From positions 16,089,001 to 16,153,000 of the forward strand of contig NC_045431.1 in assembly GCF_902635505.1 (NCBI RefSeq): a DNA stretch of 64,000 nt. Direction: 5' to 3'. The DNA comes from Sarcophilus harrisii (Eukaryota > Chordata > Mammalia > Dasyuromorphia > Dasyuridae). The notes beneath the pieces are model-generated. The model did not search any database and was not told the DNA's origin. It saw nothing but the letters and a program-made list of their open reading frames with translations. Below, in pieces: positions 1-11,884 of the stretch (its first letter is position 1; every line of letters begins with the position of its first letter). A program made the translations under genes and the position numbers.

Positions 1-1960
1 GTTAACAATGGTGTCATCTAAAGGAACTCTGCTAGCTTTGTAGAATTTCAGAAGAGAATCTAATTTTCCACTTTTTTTCAAATGCGTTTCATAAATTGAG
101 AGTGATTTTTAACGACAACCTCAAAAATCTGGACATACAAGGCTTCTTGCGAATAGCATTAAATTAGAAATTAGGTGCCTTTCCTACTTTCCTGAATTTG
201 ACATAAGGTTGCACAGGTGGCAGACAGAGAGAGAGAGTGAGAGACAGCCAAATCAACCTCTGTCATGGGGCCAGAAAGGGATGAGACGGACTTCTGGTGT
301 GGCTGTGAGACAAGAGATCAAGAGAGAAAGAGATTATGTGCATCCCCCCATTGCTTCTGCTTTAGACCAGCCTTGCAAAAATTTCCTTAGCATTCTTTCC
401 CTTCCTCCTGATCATTAAAGGCAAAACTAAGCCTCTATTTTGAAATCAGTGTCATATTTGAGAATCACTGAGGGATACTGCCCTTTTAAAGTAATGAGAT
501 GCTATTGATTGCAGAAGTTCAACCCTTCTTAAGAATAGAATTCTCAATTCAGTCACAAACGGTTTTTGCCCATTTTTCTAGGACATTTGGGGGAGGCTCA
601 AATTGAGGGGGTAGTGATGGTAGGAGGGGGCTAGGCAAAGATTCTATTTTTAGGCTCCTGTTCCAAATAGCTAAAAGACTATCCACTGAAGTTTTAGGAG
701 CCTCTCTGAATAATGGTCATTTACTGTATTTGAGCACTTTCAGTGGTGGTAAGCTCAGTATTCTGCAAATCCACACAAATCATGTTGAGCCTGAAATCCC
801 TCCTGCTCTTAAAAAAAACCCAAGACCTTCTTAAGCAGTCTTCCACAGAGATGGAGAAAAGCTGCCACTTACTAATCCCTACCAGACTGTTGATCTCAAT
901 TTAATTTTCAGGAAAGCATGAAAGATAGAGATCTCAACACTTGTTTTGCCTAATGACTGGGCAAGATGGAACCCCTAGATTTCTAATACTGCTTATTAAA
1001 GTCCAAGCACCGTGTTTGTAGGAGAAAGGGAGAACAAAGGGACTCTTAAATTTGTATTTTGCTGGCTGTCTTTTGTTAGCGCTTCAATGGGCAAGGCCAT
1101 CTTTAAGGAAATGTTGCCCCTCCAGCCTTGCATCAGAGACATGATTTTTTCTCATCTTTGCTTCCGACAAACAGGACTCCTTATCTCAGGGGCATCCTAA
1201 GCACTCTTCCTCCTAGCCTTTATTCATCCTATTTCCAATTGCTTGAATATTCCCCTTTAAAACAAAACCAAAAAATAAAATTAACACAGACTGTTTATTG
1301 TCTTAAAATTTGGGGTGCTGAGTGGAGGAACAGCTGTTTGCAGAGCAAGGCTGAGAAGAGTTTAAATCTCAATAATGAAATCTGGTTGGAGATTTGATGG
1401 CTTTTACAGTCTCTTCCCTATCTCAGGCCTCTCTCTTTTCTTGTAATCAAAGACTTCCCCTCTGATCCTGGGTTCAGTGTGTGCTATAGGTTATTCTTTC
1501 TAGCTCTGGGGAAGGCTGCAGGAGAGAATGAGAGAGGGAGAAAAAAGAAGTTCATTGAGGGAAACCCACTGGACCAGTTCATTCTATAAATCATCTTTGT
1601 AAAAAAGAGTAGGTACAGGAAGCAGAAGAAGACTATCAAGAACCCAAAAGATGGAAAGAAGCCTTGTAGGTCTGTGGTGAATAGTCTTGGTTCAGAAAAG
1701 ATTTAGCCCAATGGCTCAGGTATTAGAACAGAGCTAGTAAAGGAGATATTTGTATGAGCCAGGCTTTATGGGAATAGAAGTACCAACCTGATTTTGCTTT
1801 CATGCTGGTTACTGGAAAGTCTGGGATTCCCAGGTTGACATGTGGAGAACACAACTGCTTTCCATTTTAAGAGCTTCTTTTTTTGTGGGTTTTTTTAAAA
1901 CTCTTTTGTTTTTCTAAACCTAACAAAACCCAACAAACTGTTCCAAATACAGAGAAAAGA
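1..1960. other. unique AT-rich DNA, nothing assigned
   Basis: No repeat family, RNA gene or exon-like frame is recognisable. Short purine runs occur near 225-245 and 1525-1550. The open frames here are all under 90 codons, have no domain, and overlap each other on both strands. Confidence 0.5.
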
Positions 1961-1964
1961 GAGA

Positions 1965-2160
1965 ATGTATATAAAACCTAGAATCCCTGTTATATGCAGT
2001 TTATTTGTATAATTCTATAAAACATAATAATTTGATATATTAACATGTATTGTAACAACATATATTACAAATAATAAATGTACATATGTATATGTATTAA
2101 ATAAAAATATCCTATATGTATATATTATAAATTCAACATATTGATTTCTGAGCTTTCTAC
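1965..2160. repeat. AT-rich low-complexity block
   Basis: About 200 bp made almost wholly of A and T, with repeated TATATGTATA and ATATATTA words. This is ordinary low-complexity DNA with no periodic unit clear enough to name. Confidence 0.7.
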
Positions 2161-2334
2161 TACTTATTTTCACTCTCCTTCAGAATTTCCTTCTGTTGTC
2201 TTCTGTGTTTTAAAAAATACTTCAATGTCAAAGTCTCCTTAAGAGGAATCAAGAAAAATCTTGCTGGGTCTGTTAAGTATTGTAGAGAGATTATCTGTGA
2301 GGAAACAAAAAGGAATAATAGAACGACTTTTGGA

Positions 2335-2515
2335 GGATCTGGAAAGGGTATATTGATTCTAAAATTGGAAGAAAGGCCTGGGTTCAAATTCTGCCTCCAC
2401 AAAGCAAGAAATTTATATCCCCTGGATACTGATTTTCTCATCTATAAAAAGCAATATTTGGACCAGGTGGTTTCTAAGGTCTCTTCTAGATTTAAACCCA
2501 TGAGCCTGTATGGGT
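2335..2515 (+). repeat. CORE-SINE (MIR/Mar type) fragment, sense
   Basis: The order of words matches a tRNA-derived CORE-SINE: GGGTTCAAATTCTGCCTCCAC (B-box side), then TGATTTTCTCATCTATAAAA, then the marsupial-type tail TCTAAGGTCTCTTCTAGAT. The 5' tRNA-like head is poorly preserved. Old and diverged. Confidence 0.7.
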
Positions 2516-2976
2516 TCATATAATTAAAGCTGGGATTTGATGCAGAGTTTGGATATATTCAAGAAAAACAAAAATGCATTCATTACTTGAAGTCCAGGAG
2601 ATTTGCCTGCACCCATGGAATCCTCTACCAGAGAACATGTATGTCACAATATATGTACCAATGCCTCCAGCATTCCCTGGGGCTTGTTGTGAGAATCTAT
2701 GTGTGGGGGGGAGCTGTGCTTTTCCCCTAATTCCTCCTTCATTTTAACACTCTTCTCCCATAGCAGCATCAGGGAGTCATAAGGAGAAGCCTGGTAAAAT
2801 TCTCTCTTACATGTAAGTGTGAAGTTTCTGAATTTCTTGCAGTGTATGCAAAGGAAAAGATCATGTATTGGTGGAGTGGGGATGGCAGCAAGAGGACCTA
2901 ACAGAGAAGAAGTTCCTGACAAATTTATAAATCCTAGAATCTTAGGTTGCTCTCCTCCTATTGAATTCTCACTTAT

Positions 2977-3080
2977 GATGATGATGATGGTGATGATGAT
3001 AATAACCCATTTGTCTAGTCCTTTCAAGTTTCCAAAATACTTTCACATAATAGCCCTGTGAACTAGGTCATACAAGCTTC
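2977..3080 (-). repeat. MIR 3' fragment with (ATG)n run
   Basis: A trinucleotide run (TGA/ATG, about 25 bp) leads into TTCCAAAATACTTTCACATA and AGCCCTGTGAACTAGGTC. These are the reverse-complement words of a MIR 3' half (GCAAAGCACTTTACATA and CCTGTGAGGTAGGT). MIR tails commonly seed such short repeats. Confidence 0.55.
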
Positions 3081-3109
3081 CAAATTTCAAAGATCCAAAT
3101 CTCTACTTT

Positions 3110-4720
3110 TTTTTTCAAAAGCACCATCATTCTTTTATTTCCATCTCCTAATTTATCCTTCTTTCTCCCCTTTCACTCAAAAGTCTGTTTAGCTTCTGAA
3201 CACCACCTCCTCCAATCTGCCCTCATTTTGATTAGTCCTGTCTTGCTTATTCACCTTCCCTCCTACTTCCCTGGAGAACAAGACAGATTTCCATACCCAA
3301 CAGAGTGTGTTATTCTCTCTCTGAGGAAATTCTGACAACAGTAAAATTAAGCACTACCCACCACCCCTTCCATCTTTCCCTCCACTATGAAAGCTCTTCC
3401 TTATAGACCTCTTTTATATGAGATAATTTACCGCCTCTATCTCTTCCTTCCCTCTTCATTTTGTGTATCCCTCTTTCTAATTCTAAATTCTAAATTCTAA
3501 AATTCAATTTTATTTTTTTGAAAATCAACTCACCATTGTCAACTCATACCTGTACCCTTTGTCTATGTATACTCCTAGCTGTTCTAAAAATGGTAAAAAT
3601 CTTAGGAATTACAAGTATCAGCTTTCCATGTATGAATGTAAACACTTTAACCTTACTGAATTCCTTATGATTTATCTTTCATGATTACCTTTTTATGTTT
3701 CTCTTGAGTCTTGTATTTGAAAGTCAAATTTTCTATTCAGCTTTGGTCTTTTCATCAGGAATGCTTGAAAGTCCTCTATTTCATTAAATATCAGTTTTCT
3801 CTCCTAAAAGATTATACTCAGTTTTTCTGGGTAGGTTATTCTTAGCTGTAATTTAAATTCTTTTGCCTTCTTGTATATTTCTTTCTACAACTACCAGTCT
3901 TTTAATATACAAGCTGCTAAATCTAATGCTATTTTGACTGGCTCTAGGATATTTGAATTGTTTCTTTTTGACTGCTTGCAATATTTTCTGCTTAACTTGG
4001 GACCTCTAATTTGGCTGTAATAATCCTGTGAGGTTTCATTTCATTTGTAGAGTTGATTGGTAGATTCTTTCAATTTCAATTTTTTTACTCTCTGATTCTA
4101 GGAAATCAGGGTAGTTTTCCTTGATAATTTCTGGAAATAAAATATCTATGTTCTTTTTAAAAAAAATCATGGCTTTAGAGCAGCTAATTGGTATAGTGGA
4201 TAGAGCACCAGCCCTGAAGTCAGAAGGACCTGAGTTCAAATGTGGCCTCAGACACTTAAAACTTAACACTTCCTAGCTGTGTGACCATGGGCAAGTCACT
4301 TAATCCCAATTGTTTTAGCAAACAACAACAACAAAACTCATGGTTTTCATGTAATCCATAATTCTTAATTTATCTCTTCTCTCATCTATTTTTCAATGAG
4401 ATATCTCACATTTTCTTATACTTTTTTCCTTTCTTTTGATTTTGTTTGATTCTTGAAGTCTCATGGAATGATTAGCTTCCACTTGACCAATTCTAATTTT
4501 TAAGAATTATTTTCTTTAGTAAGCTTTTGTATGTCCTTTTCCATCTGACCAATTCTGTTTTGTAAGTAACTCTGTTCAGTGGATTTTTGTCCCTCTTTTG
4601 CAATTTGACCAATTCTGTTTTTTTAAGGTGTTATTTTCTTTCTTTCTTTCTTTTTTCTTTTGTGCTTCCTTTACCAAGTCTTTTCATAATTTTCTTGTAT
4701 CACTCTTATATCATTATAGC
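3110..4720 (-). mobile_element. LINE-1 fragment, antisense: inter-ORF spacer and ORF1
   Basis: Read on the minus strand, the right part encodes a coiled-coil-like stretch with recurring RIGQ(M/V)E motifs (near 4480-4620). It is followed by KIDERRDKLRI and ILFPEIIKENYPDFLE, which match the RRM and C-terminal region of marsupial L1 ORF1p. It then runs into the ORF1 C-terminus and a long untranslated inter-ORF spacer toward 3110. Both ends of the L1 are missing and the frame is shifted and stopped in several places, so it is long dead. A CORE-SINE has inserted at 4177-4337. Identification rests on remembered marsupial L1 sequence. Confidence 0.75.
4177..4337 (+). repeat. marsupial CORE-SINE (Mar/WSINE-like), nearly complete
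   Basis: tRNA-derived head (AGCAGCTAATTGGTATAGTGG, AGCACCAGCCCTGAAGTCAG), B-box GAGTTCAAAT, core AGCTGTGTGACCATGGGCAA, and an A-rich CAACAACAACA tail. It lies inside the antisense L1. The imperfect direct repeats TCATGGCTTT (4167-4176) and TCATGGTTTT (4338-4347) flank it and look like the target-site duplication. Polymerase III A/B boxes are inherited from the tRNA and are not evidence of activity here. Confidence 0.9.
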
Positions 4721-4734
4721 CTTCTCTCAGGAAC

Positions 4735-4935
4735 AGGGTTCTTAACTCTTGTACATCATGGACTACTTTAGCAGTCTAGGAAGGCTTGTGGATATTTTCT
4801 TAGAATAATGTATTTTAGTAATTGGAGGAAATGTAAAATTTATATGTAGATATATGTATGTGCATATTTTCTTCACTCAAGTTCATAGGTTCCCAAAAAT
4901 CTATCCAAGGAATCCCAGATAAAAAATTTCTGCCT
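4735..4935 (+). repeat. hAT-like DNA transposon remnant (GGTTCTTAAC type)
   Basis: Begins near CAGGGTTCTTAACTCTTG. It continues with CATGGACTACTTTAGCAGTC, AGAATAATGTATTTTAG and AAATCTATCCAAGGAATCCC. This is a familiar short mammalian nonautonomous element whose ends read GGTTCTTAAC and GTTAAGAACC. A second copy in reverse orientation lies at 37133-37368. Its superfamily is inferred, not demonstrated. Confidence 0.6.
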
Positions 4936-5164
4936 TAGAAAGAGAAAAGGTTGATCTTTTTTGGATCCAAATGGATATTGTTTTTAATGACAGAATTATA
5001 GCTTGCTCAGTACTCAGTTTTTCCTGGAAATAACTCCTTTTTTACTCAGTTTTTACATTGCTCTAAAGATTAAAAGTGCTTTTTTTCCCAACAATGGGTG
5101 ACTATGGGTAATCCAAGATTTTCTTTCTTTCCCAAATGAGGCTAAGAGGAGCTGTTATTTCCTA

Positions 5165-5425
5165 GGCAACCAAGTGACATAGAGCAACTGGATGGTGATC
5201 AGAAGAACTGAGTTCAAACTCTGCCTCAGATCATTCCTTGTTGTATGATCTTGTCAAGTTACCTAATCTCTATCTGCCTCAGTTTCCTCATCTATAAAAT
5301 GGAAATGATAATAAATAGCCCTAATCTCACAGGTTTGTTGTGGGAATAAAATGAGATAATATTTGTAAAGAGCTTTGCCAACTTTAAAATATTATCTCTA
5401 AATGCCTACTGTTATTATTGTTCTC
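5165..5425 (+). repeat. MIR, long sense copy
   Basis: Contains the full order of MIR words: AACTGAGTTCAAACTCTGCC, TGTATGATCTTGTCAAGTTA, GCCTCAGTTTCCTCATCTAT, ATGAGATAATATTTGTAAAG and a TTATTATTG tail. About 260 bp, close to full length for the family. Ancient and diverged. Confidence 0.85.
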
Positions 5426-5426
5426 C

Positions 5427-5510
5427 AAGGTCCCACAGCTAGTAAGTATCACAGCTGGGGCTTGGAATTCTGCTCTTTGACTCCACTGTTTGAACCCACA
5501 GTCTTGTTGG
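5427..5510 (-). repeat. MIR fragment, antisense
   Basis: AAGGTCCCACAGCTAGTAAG followed by GGAATTCTGCTCTTTGACTC is the reverse complement of the MIR core and head. It abuts the sense MIR at 5165-5425, giving a tail-to-tail pair. Confidence 0.6.
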
Positions 5511-5514
5511 AGTG

Positions 5515-6384
5515 CATTTTCTGGATTGTAAATGTAATCAGATAGGATCAGGAAACAATACAGACTATTTAAAAAATTGAATACAGGCTTTGTGTAATTA
5601 GTTTTGTTTTTACCGGGAATTAAAGGTCAGAGGAGAGTGGATCAGTTAAATAAATGTTTAAATCATTTAAAAAAACCCGATCTTTGAGTTCAAATAAGGG
5701 TTTTCATGCTAATACTTGAAGTCAGATTTAGTTGCTTAGAACAAAACTTTCTGTTGGTTTGGGGAGGAGGGGGACAGAACGGAACTAATTTAAAAGAGGA
5801 GCATTTTCTGAAGGTCGGAGGGTGTGCAGAGAATGAAAACATACTCCGCCATTACTGGCCTTTGTTGACAGGCCTGGAACTTAATCTCAGATTTTACTTT
5901 ATTATTATTATTTTTTAATGATGATGAAAAACATTAGTTTAGTTGATTCCACAATTTACCTCAGGATATTCCACCTCTTTGGAAGGATGTAAAGCGTAGA
6001 GTTTCTTGGACTCTGAGCAGAAAATTCTCACACACCTCTGGGTGGAAGGGAAATTCTTGAGAGGAGAGATGGCTTCGGTCTTTGTATTTGGTTCCCTGGT
6101 ACCTAGATGGTTGCCTGGCACTGAGTTGTTCCTGAAAGGCGGTGGATTCTCAGGAGGGCCGGCCTTCGATCCCAGAGACTAAAACTCTCTGTGATCAGAT
6201 GGCAGCGCCCTCCCCTAGGAGCCTATTGCCTTCCTTCTCATCCCACATGGCACTTCATGCTCCCTCAGCCGCCTCATGAGGACCCCTAGACGTAGCACGG
6301 AACCCTCCCCTGATTCCTCCTCAGCCGGCCGAGCCCCCCCCTCCTGGGCTGTGGTTCACTCCTTTGATTTTATCCTCTGCATTT
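5515..6384. other. unique DNA, nothing assigned
   Basis: No repeat or gene is recognised. A short ATTATTATT run sits at 5900-5915. GC content rises after about 6150. Confidence 0.4.
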
Positions 6385-6600
6385 CTTCTGCCCCGCTTCT
6401 CTGGGCACCTCCCTGCTCATCAGGATGTCAGCCCTCGAAAGGAGGCTTGATTTCATTCTCTGTGCCCAGCCCACAGTGGCTGCTTAATAAGCGCTTGTTC
6501 ACTGGTGACATGATTAGCGTCCCCATTGCACAGACAGGAAAACTCGGGCTTGGTACAGTTCCACGTCTCTCCTGTACTGAGATCCGGCCCCTTTAGCTGC
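6385..6600 (+). repeat. L2 3' end followed by a MIR-like scrap
   Basis: GAAAGGAGGCTTGATTTCATTC, TGTGCCCAGCCCACAGTGGC and GCTTAATAAGCGCTTGTTCA match the L2 3' end (genomic words GCACAGTGCCTGGCAC, GCTTAATAAATG). The next 90 bp, with CCCATTGCACAGACAGGAAA, reads as an antisense MIR core. Both are old. Confidence 0.65.
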
Positions 6601-7440
6601 AGACTCGGTTTACTTCCTGCTGATTCCGCCCCGGCTGAGCTCTTGCCTCCCCCTCTGAGGTGGTCTCCAGGCCCACGGCACCTTTTACATCCTCCACGTG
6701 CATTTGAGCTTCTAATCCATTTGTCTCCTCTGCATCTTCCTTAGGAAAAACCAAGCTTCCCGAGGTCAGGGACCACGTCCCCTTCTTCCCAGCAGAAGGT
6801 CATTTGGTGAATGCCCAACAAAAGGCAACCCGGGCTTCAACCACAGCAGCTACTCTGCTGCTAGGGCCATGTCTCTGGCACAAAGCCAGCGGGAAGGGCT
6901 GAGTCACCAGGCCACGCCCCATACCCACCTAGTGTGCCCAGTGCCAGGGAGCTCTGGAAGCCAAGCGTGACCCAACCCGTCTGCCTTGTGCTCCCTGCCA
7001 GGATGCCTGTGAGAGATGGCACGGCACGGCTGCCCCTGTCCTTTTGACCAGCAGTAATGCAGTGGGAGGCCAAAGGCGGGCTCACGGCCCATGTGGGGAC
7101 TCCCACTGAAGTCAGCCGGGCCCTGGGGGAGGCTCTCCCTGCCAGCTCGGCCCTGGCAAGCTCCTCTCACAGCCTGATGTGGGGCTGAGCTATCCCAGTG
7201 ACTCACCATATTAGTGCACAGAGAAAGGGAGGAGAGGAGGCAGCTGCGGTGTCTCTGAGAGCCGGCTCGGTCGCTCACTGAGCCAAAGAAGCACCACCCT
7301 TCCCCTCCCAAAATTGGGGTGCCCGCTCAGCAGACCCCGAGACCCAGCTGGGGACTCTCTCTGCTAGTGTCAGCAGGGCTGACTCCAGGGCACCTCCCCC
7401 CAGTTGTGTTATTCTTCACTTGGTTGTGACTTAAAAAAAC
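6601..7440. other. GC-rich unique DNA
   Basis: GC-rich, with overlapping open frames on both strands up to 135 codons (for example minus 7311-6904), none with a recognisable domain or sensible splice context. CpG dinucleotides are sparse, so I do not call a CpG island. Confidence 0.4.
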
Positions 7441-7527
7441 AAAACTTTGACCTCTTTACAGGAGCAATCCCAAAGTAGATGGCCTGCCTGAGGGCTGGGG
7501 CTCTGACCAGTCTGTCATCCCATCCCT

Positions 7528-7800
7528 AAACATTGATTGAGTGCCCATTCCATGCCAGCCATGGTACAAATGTACAGGAGGGCAGAAGAATGCAGTTACA
7601 GAGGCACTCTGAGTCTCCATATGAGCGGACTCAGAGATGGAGCCATTCCCACCCTCCCCTCGGCCATGGCCTCCTCCCACAATGGGCCACCCAGGGGGCT
7701 AGACTTCCTGGAGAGGTAAAAATGTTGGAGGAGACAGCTTCTCTGGTACTTGGTTCATTTATCTACAAACCAAGATTTAGGGACTGAATAATTTCTGAGG
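7528..7800. repeat. L2 3'-end fragment (antisense) and MIR-like tail
   Basis: AAACATTGATTGAGTGCCCATTCCATGCCAG is the antisense L2 3' end (genomic form ACATTTATTAAGTGCCTACTATGTGCCAG). CTGAGGTCACTTCTATTTCT with TGTGATATTATGATTATTAC near 7797-7840 resembles a CORE-SINE tail. Weak but typical. Confidence 0.45.
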
Positions 7801-7840
7801 TCACTTCTATTTCTTACTTCTGTGATATTATGATTATTAC

Positions 7841-8635
7841 CATTACTAATTCTCTTTTGCGTCTGGAAGCTTTTGATTGAGACACCCTGGAACTGTTAAC
7901 AACCTGATATTCCTGATCTTGTGGTGACTGTAGTCTTCCTCCCTTCTCTCTCAGGGTGTAGACCAGTCCTTAGCAGGATGTCTACCAGTAATAACTCAGT
8001 TCTTGAGAGAAGACCAGAAGTCCACACTCGTTGGACCCTCTGAGTGCCCACTCTGGTGTTCCCACTGGGAGAAATGGAGTGCTGTTGGGCTTAGGGAAGA
8101 AGGCACAGGTGGGACCCTACCCGGTGCCGTGGTGTCCAGGATTCCCACTAAGTTATCAAGGAAGGATGGAGCCAAGATCAGGATGATCAGGTTTAGTGGG
8201 AAGTGGAATAAATGGTGAGACTGTAAGCAGACGTCACAGGGAAGACTGGGAAGAGTCACCATAGTGCATCTGGGGGGTTGGTCTGGTCTCCCAGTAATTC
8301 AGGGTCCTAAGTGATGTCTACTGGTCAAGGATTGTGACCAGCGCTATTCCAAAGTCTAGCAGGATAGAGGGAACAAATGATGATTAATTAAAAATGAGTT
8401 CCAGCAGTAACAGAGAGCTGGTTATCTTAATTATTGAAATGAAATTTGCACCTGTTCAGTATTCTGAGACATAATTACGCTACATCATCTGTCTGGTCAA
8501 GAGCCACACAGTCCATTTTCTCTTTAAAGAGGCCAGAGTTGGTTCGAGGAATAGGAAGAAAAGTTGAATTTATTTATATTATATATTTTTAAATTATGTT
8601 ATTGACTAATAATTACATCAATATATTATTGTTAT
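7841..8635. other. unique DNA with a possible conserved noncoding stretch
   Basis: No repeat family is recognised. The part from 8385 to 8500 (AATTAAAAATGAGTTCCAGC, TTAATTATTGAAATGAAATT, ACATAATTACGC) is rich in TAAT-type cores and free of repeats. That is how developmental enhancers often look, but base composition alone cannot show function. Confidence 0.3.
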
Positions 8636-8641
8636 TATTAT

Positions 8642-8712
8642 TATAAGCATTTATTGAGTCCACTGAGCACTGGCCAATATTTTAAATGCTAGAAAGGGAC
8701 ATAGAAGTCAAT
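8642..8712 (-). repeat. L2 3'-end scrap, antisense
   Basis: AAGCATTTATTGAGTCCACTGAGCACTGGCC matches the antisense start of an L2 3' end. It follows an AT-rich TTATTATTATTATAA run at 8620-8645. Confidence 0.5.
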
Positions 8713-9329
8713 GCTTACATGATGATGAGGGGAAAAGATAATAGGTAAAGGGAAGCTGAAAGGAGCAGGGTGGGGCTGAGAACGGTCCTTCTCTCCCGAT
8801 GGAGAAAATGTCCACTGAGTCTGGACTCCTTCAGAGGCCAAAGAATGAAAGATTGGCCATGATTGTCTAGGTCCATTGGTAAGAATGGACCAATTGGAGG
8901 AAGGGACTGTGTGAGAAGGGGACTTCAGGGAAGGAGGAATCTCCCAGGATGAGAAAGCTCCAGGATCAGTCATGAGAGGTTCACTCCATGGCCACCCCGA
9001 TGGAAAACTTGGGATAATCTCTTAAGGCTTTGGTTTGGCTTATTTCTAATTTTCCCCAAAGAAGATTATAAGACCCCACAGAGAAAGATCCTCGACGTAC
9101 AAAGAGGCTTAGATGGAGAACAGCTATTTATTACTTCCATTGCAAAAGAAATGCTTAAACATGCTCATAAACTCCCATCAACAAATGCTGAACAACATGG
9201 GACACGGAACCCATCATTCCTGATACACTGCTACAGGAGAGTCAGTGCCATCCTGATCTTCTAGGGCTCTAGAAATTTTGCAGAGCAAGAACCCTCTTGC
9301 CTGGTGACTGCTCCCCTGTCCTGTCACCC

Positions 9330-9495
9330 TCACTGCAATGGAAGCTCCTTGGGCTTTGGGATCCCCCAAACTTAGCACAGATCTTGGCACCCAGTAAGAG
9401 CCAATAATATTTCGAAAAGCCTTAATCACATGAGAGAATATTTTGAAAGTACTCAGCACAGAGTAGATGCATAATAAATGCTTGTCCCTTCCCCT
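9330..9495 (+). repeat. L2 3' end, sense
   Basis: GCAATGGAAGCTCCTTGGGC, CTTAGCACAGATCTTGGCAC and TAGATGCATAATAAATGCTT are the expected order of L2 3'-end words. About 50 bp of unrelated-looking sequence lies between the last two. Confidence 0.6.
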
Positions 9496-9499
9496 TGCC

Positions 9500-10320
9500 C
9501 ATTTTTCATTCTTTCTTTCATTCATTCATTCCTGGGGTGTCGATGCCCTGGACATATGGCACACGTTGTGGGAAAGCTAAACAGTAGTTTCATTTTCACC
9601 TTCTCCTCCTCTCTGTGAGCATTTCCATCCAAATCTTTTCAGCCCGAGCATGGATGTGGCTCATCCTTCCATCAGGGCTTATTTTCTCCTTCACAAAAAG
9701 TTATTACAGCTCTCCCAGGGTGGACTACGCCAACTGAGGGATCCCATTCTGGGATCTCCCAAAGTCCAGACCTTGCCAACAGCCTTGAACAGTCCGTCTC
9801 CCGGGCTTTCTCTTTGTTCACCTGTGCTCAGAGTCACTTAGACAAGCACCTTCTCTCACTGCAACTGTCATTAAAGCTTCTGAGAGGGAAGGAAGAAACA
9901 ATCCTCCCCTTCCCTGTCCCAGGAAGTCAAAGGCCACTGGAGGCCCAAGTCATCCCTTCAGAAGAAAGGAAGGAAACAGAGGAGAAGATGTCTCCTTTAG
10001 AAACTCTCCACCCGTAGGCTGCCTAATACTTGTATTTTACTCTAAAAGTAATGGGGAGTGCCTGAAGATTCTTGCAAAGGAAGATGATGGACGTGCTTTA
10101 TACTTGTGTAACAAACTCATGCTGATTATTCTCTAAAAACCAAATAGGAGAGTGAAGGGAGAAGTGGGGGAGTGAGGAGTAAGGAGGAAAATATAGGATT
10201 TAAACAAGAAAATGGAAATCGAAAAGCACTTCTAAATATGGGAAGAGCTACTATTATTGGAGAAGATGGTGTTCAGAACAGACATGAGATGAGGTTATTG
10301 TGTAGTTGGAACAGCCTGGC
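9500..10320. other. unique DNA, nothing assigned
   Basis: No gene or named repeat is recognised. Short ATTCATTCATTC run at 9515-9530. Confidence 0.4.
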
Positions 10321-10360
10321 TTCTGATGCTTCTCTCTCATTCTGGCGTGCTCATGCTCAC

Positions 10361-10614
10361 GATCTCTCTGTCTCTGTCTCTCCCTGTCTCTCTGTCTGCC
10401 TCTGTCTCTGCCTCTCTCCCTCTCCTCCCTTTGTGTGTTTGTGTGTCTGCCTCTGTCTCTGTCTCTCTTTCTCATACACATACTCTGTCTCTCTCTTTTT
10501 CTATCCTCTCTCTCTTTTCTATCTTTCTCTCTGTCTCTCTCCCCTTTTTCCCTTTTTCTCTCTTCCCCCCTCTCCCTTTCCCTGTTCTTCTCCTTCTCCC
10601 TTCTTCCTTCATCC
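10361..10614. repeat. pyrimidine-rich (TCTCTG)n tract, 250 bp
   Basis: Nearly continuous C and T with G only in TGTCTC and GTGTGT words: (CTCTGT)n, then (CTCTTT)n, then CCCTTTCCC. Translation of either strand gives Ser/Leu/Cys- or Arg/Glu/Asp-rich frames of 82-159 codons, which are artefacts of the repeat. Confidence 0.9.
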
Positions 10615-10853
10615 CCCACCCCCAGCAATGTATGGGACACAATCTGGTTAGGGATGGCTAGTTCTACTTTCTTGATGCCCTAAGGAGCCTCTCAAATCAT
10701 CTTAAGATTCTTATAGAATTTGAAGAAAAATTGCCCCAACAAAATGTATTTCAATTAATTTAATTTTAACCTATTAAGTAGTATACCCTCTGGTCCCTGC
10801 ATCATTTTGGTGCTGAAAAAAGGGAAGGGCCCGAGAGCACAGAAAATGTCTGT

Positions 10854-10892
10854 GGGGTATTCCACAGGGTATTCCACATGGGGTATTCCACG
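10854..10892. repeat. 13-bp direct repeat, three copies
   Basis: Three adjacent 13-bp units GGGGTATTCCACA, GGGTATTCCACAT and GGGGTATTCCACG. This is a short minisatellite-like cluster of unknown meaning. Confidence 0.85.
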
Positions 10893-10899
10893 CCATATC

Positions 10900-11880
10900 C
10901 ATGGGGAGATTGCAATTTCTACCTTTGTGGAGAGTGTAAGACTATGTTTGTGATTGGGCAATCATTCTTTCCCTCTCCCATCTTCCAAAGAGCCATGTCT
11001 GTCCTCCCTGAGCAGATATTTTCATAGAGAGGGGCTATGATGGTCTTGGTCGTATGAGATAAAAATCCTGGTTTTCCTGATTACTCCATGGGGAAAGTCA
11101 ATCTGCCCCAGACCAGTAAGGTAATAACTTAATGGCAGCTAGTCTAGCTCTTCTCCCACCCAGCACTTGTTACATAAAAAGCAATCATAGAAAGTGAGGG
11201 AAGCTTTATCAAAGCAATCAATGAAACAGAAATCAGGAAGTCACCCAGATTAGTGCAGATAACAGAATACACAAAAGTGAAGGGTGTGACTTGGGAATCA
11301 AATGAAATCTCAACTCAACCATAGAAAATAATTTCACCTCAAAACTTTGCTCTTAGCGCTGTGGGTACGGGCTCTGGAAGTCGGGGGACATATGGAAACG
11401 CTGCTTTTCTCCCCATGCCTTTGCCGCCTGGTGCTCCCATGAACCATTCACAATCGATGCCTTCTCCTTCTCCTCCCTGTCCCTTTTTCCTGCCTTTCTC
11501 TCCTCTCAGGAGTCTTTCTGCCCATCCAAAGTCATATTCTTCTGGGAACTGGCGGAGCCTCCCAAAGTGGGGCCTGTAGGACTGCTCCTGTATCGTGAGT
11601 GTTCTGTTTTCTTGGGAAGGAGAAGACTGAATCATCATGTACTTGGGAAACAGGTTCTGCTTCACTGAATAGTGAACCTATGGTGGACAGGGTACTTTGC
11701 AGTGGGATCTTATAATTGCATTTCCAAGGCATCATTTAATGGAAATGGAAGGTCAAACAATCCAATTAGCAACTGCCACAAGGCTGGAAATCGCCTCTTT
11801 ACCGTCTAGAGCTACTGGAATCCTTAAACTTGCCCAGGAGCGGAAGAGTTTAGGGAGAGAAATGAGCCACATTATGTGAG
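10900..11880. other. unique DNA, nothing assigned
   Basis: No repeat or gene is recognised. Frames on opposite strands at 11339-11665 and 11361-11579 overlap and have no domain. Confidence 0.4.
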
Positions 11881-11884
11881 CCAC

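Noticed and set aside
4177-4300. tRNA gene
   Set aside because: The A- and B-box-like words belong to a tRNA-derived SINE. No cloverleaf with paired acceptor stem follows.
3110-4720. Plus-strand pyrimidine-rich region as an independent gene
   Set aside because: The coding signal is on the other strand and matches L1 ORF1 coiled-coil and C-terminal motifs.
6150-7440. CpG island promoter
   Set aside because: GC-rich but CpG dinucleotides are sparse, and no first-exon-like sequence is present.
10326-10661. Cysteine-, leucine- and serine-rich small secreted-like proteins
   Set aside because: Translation of the (TCTCTG)n tract; hydrophobicity is a by-product of the repeat.
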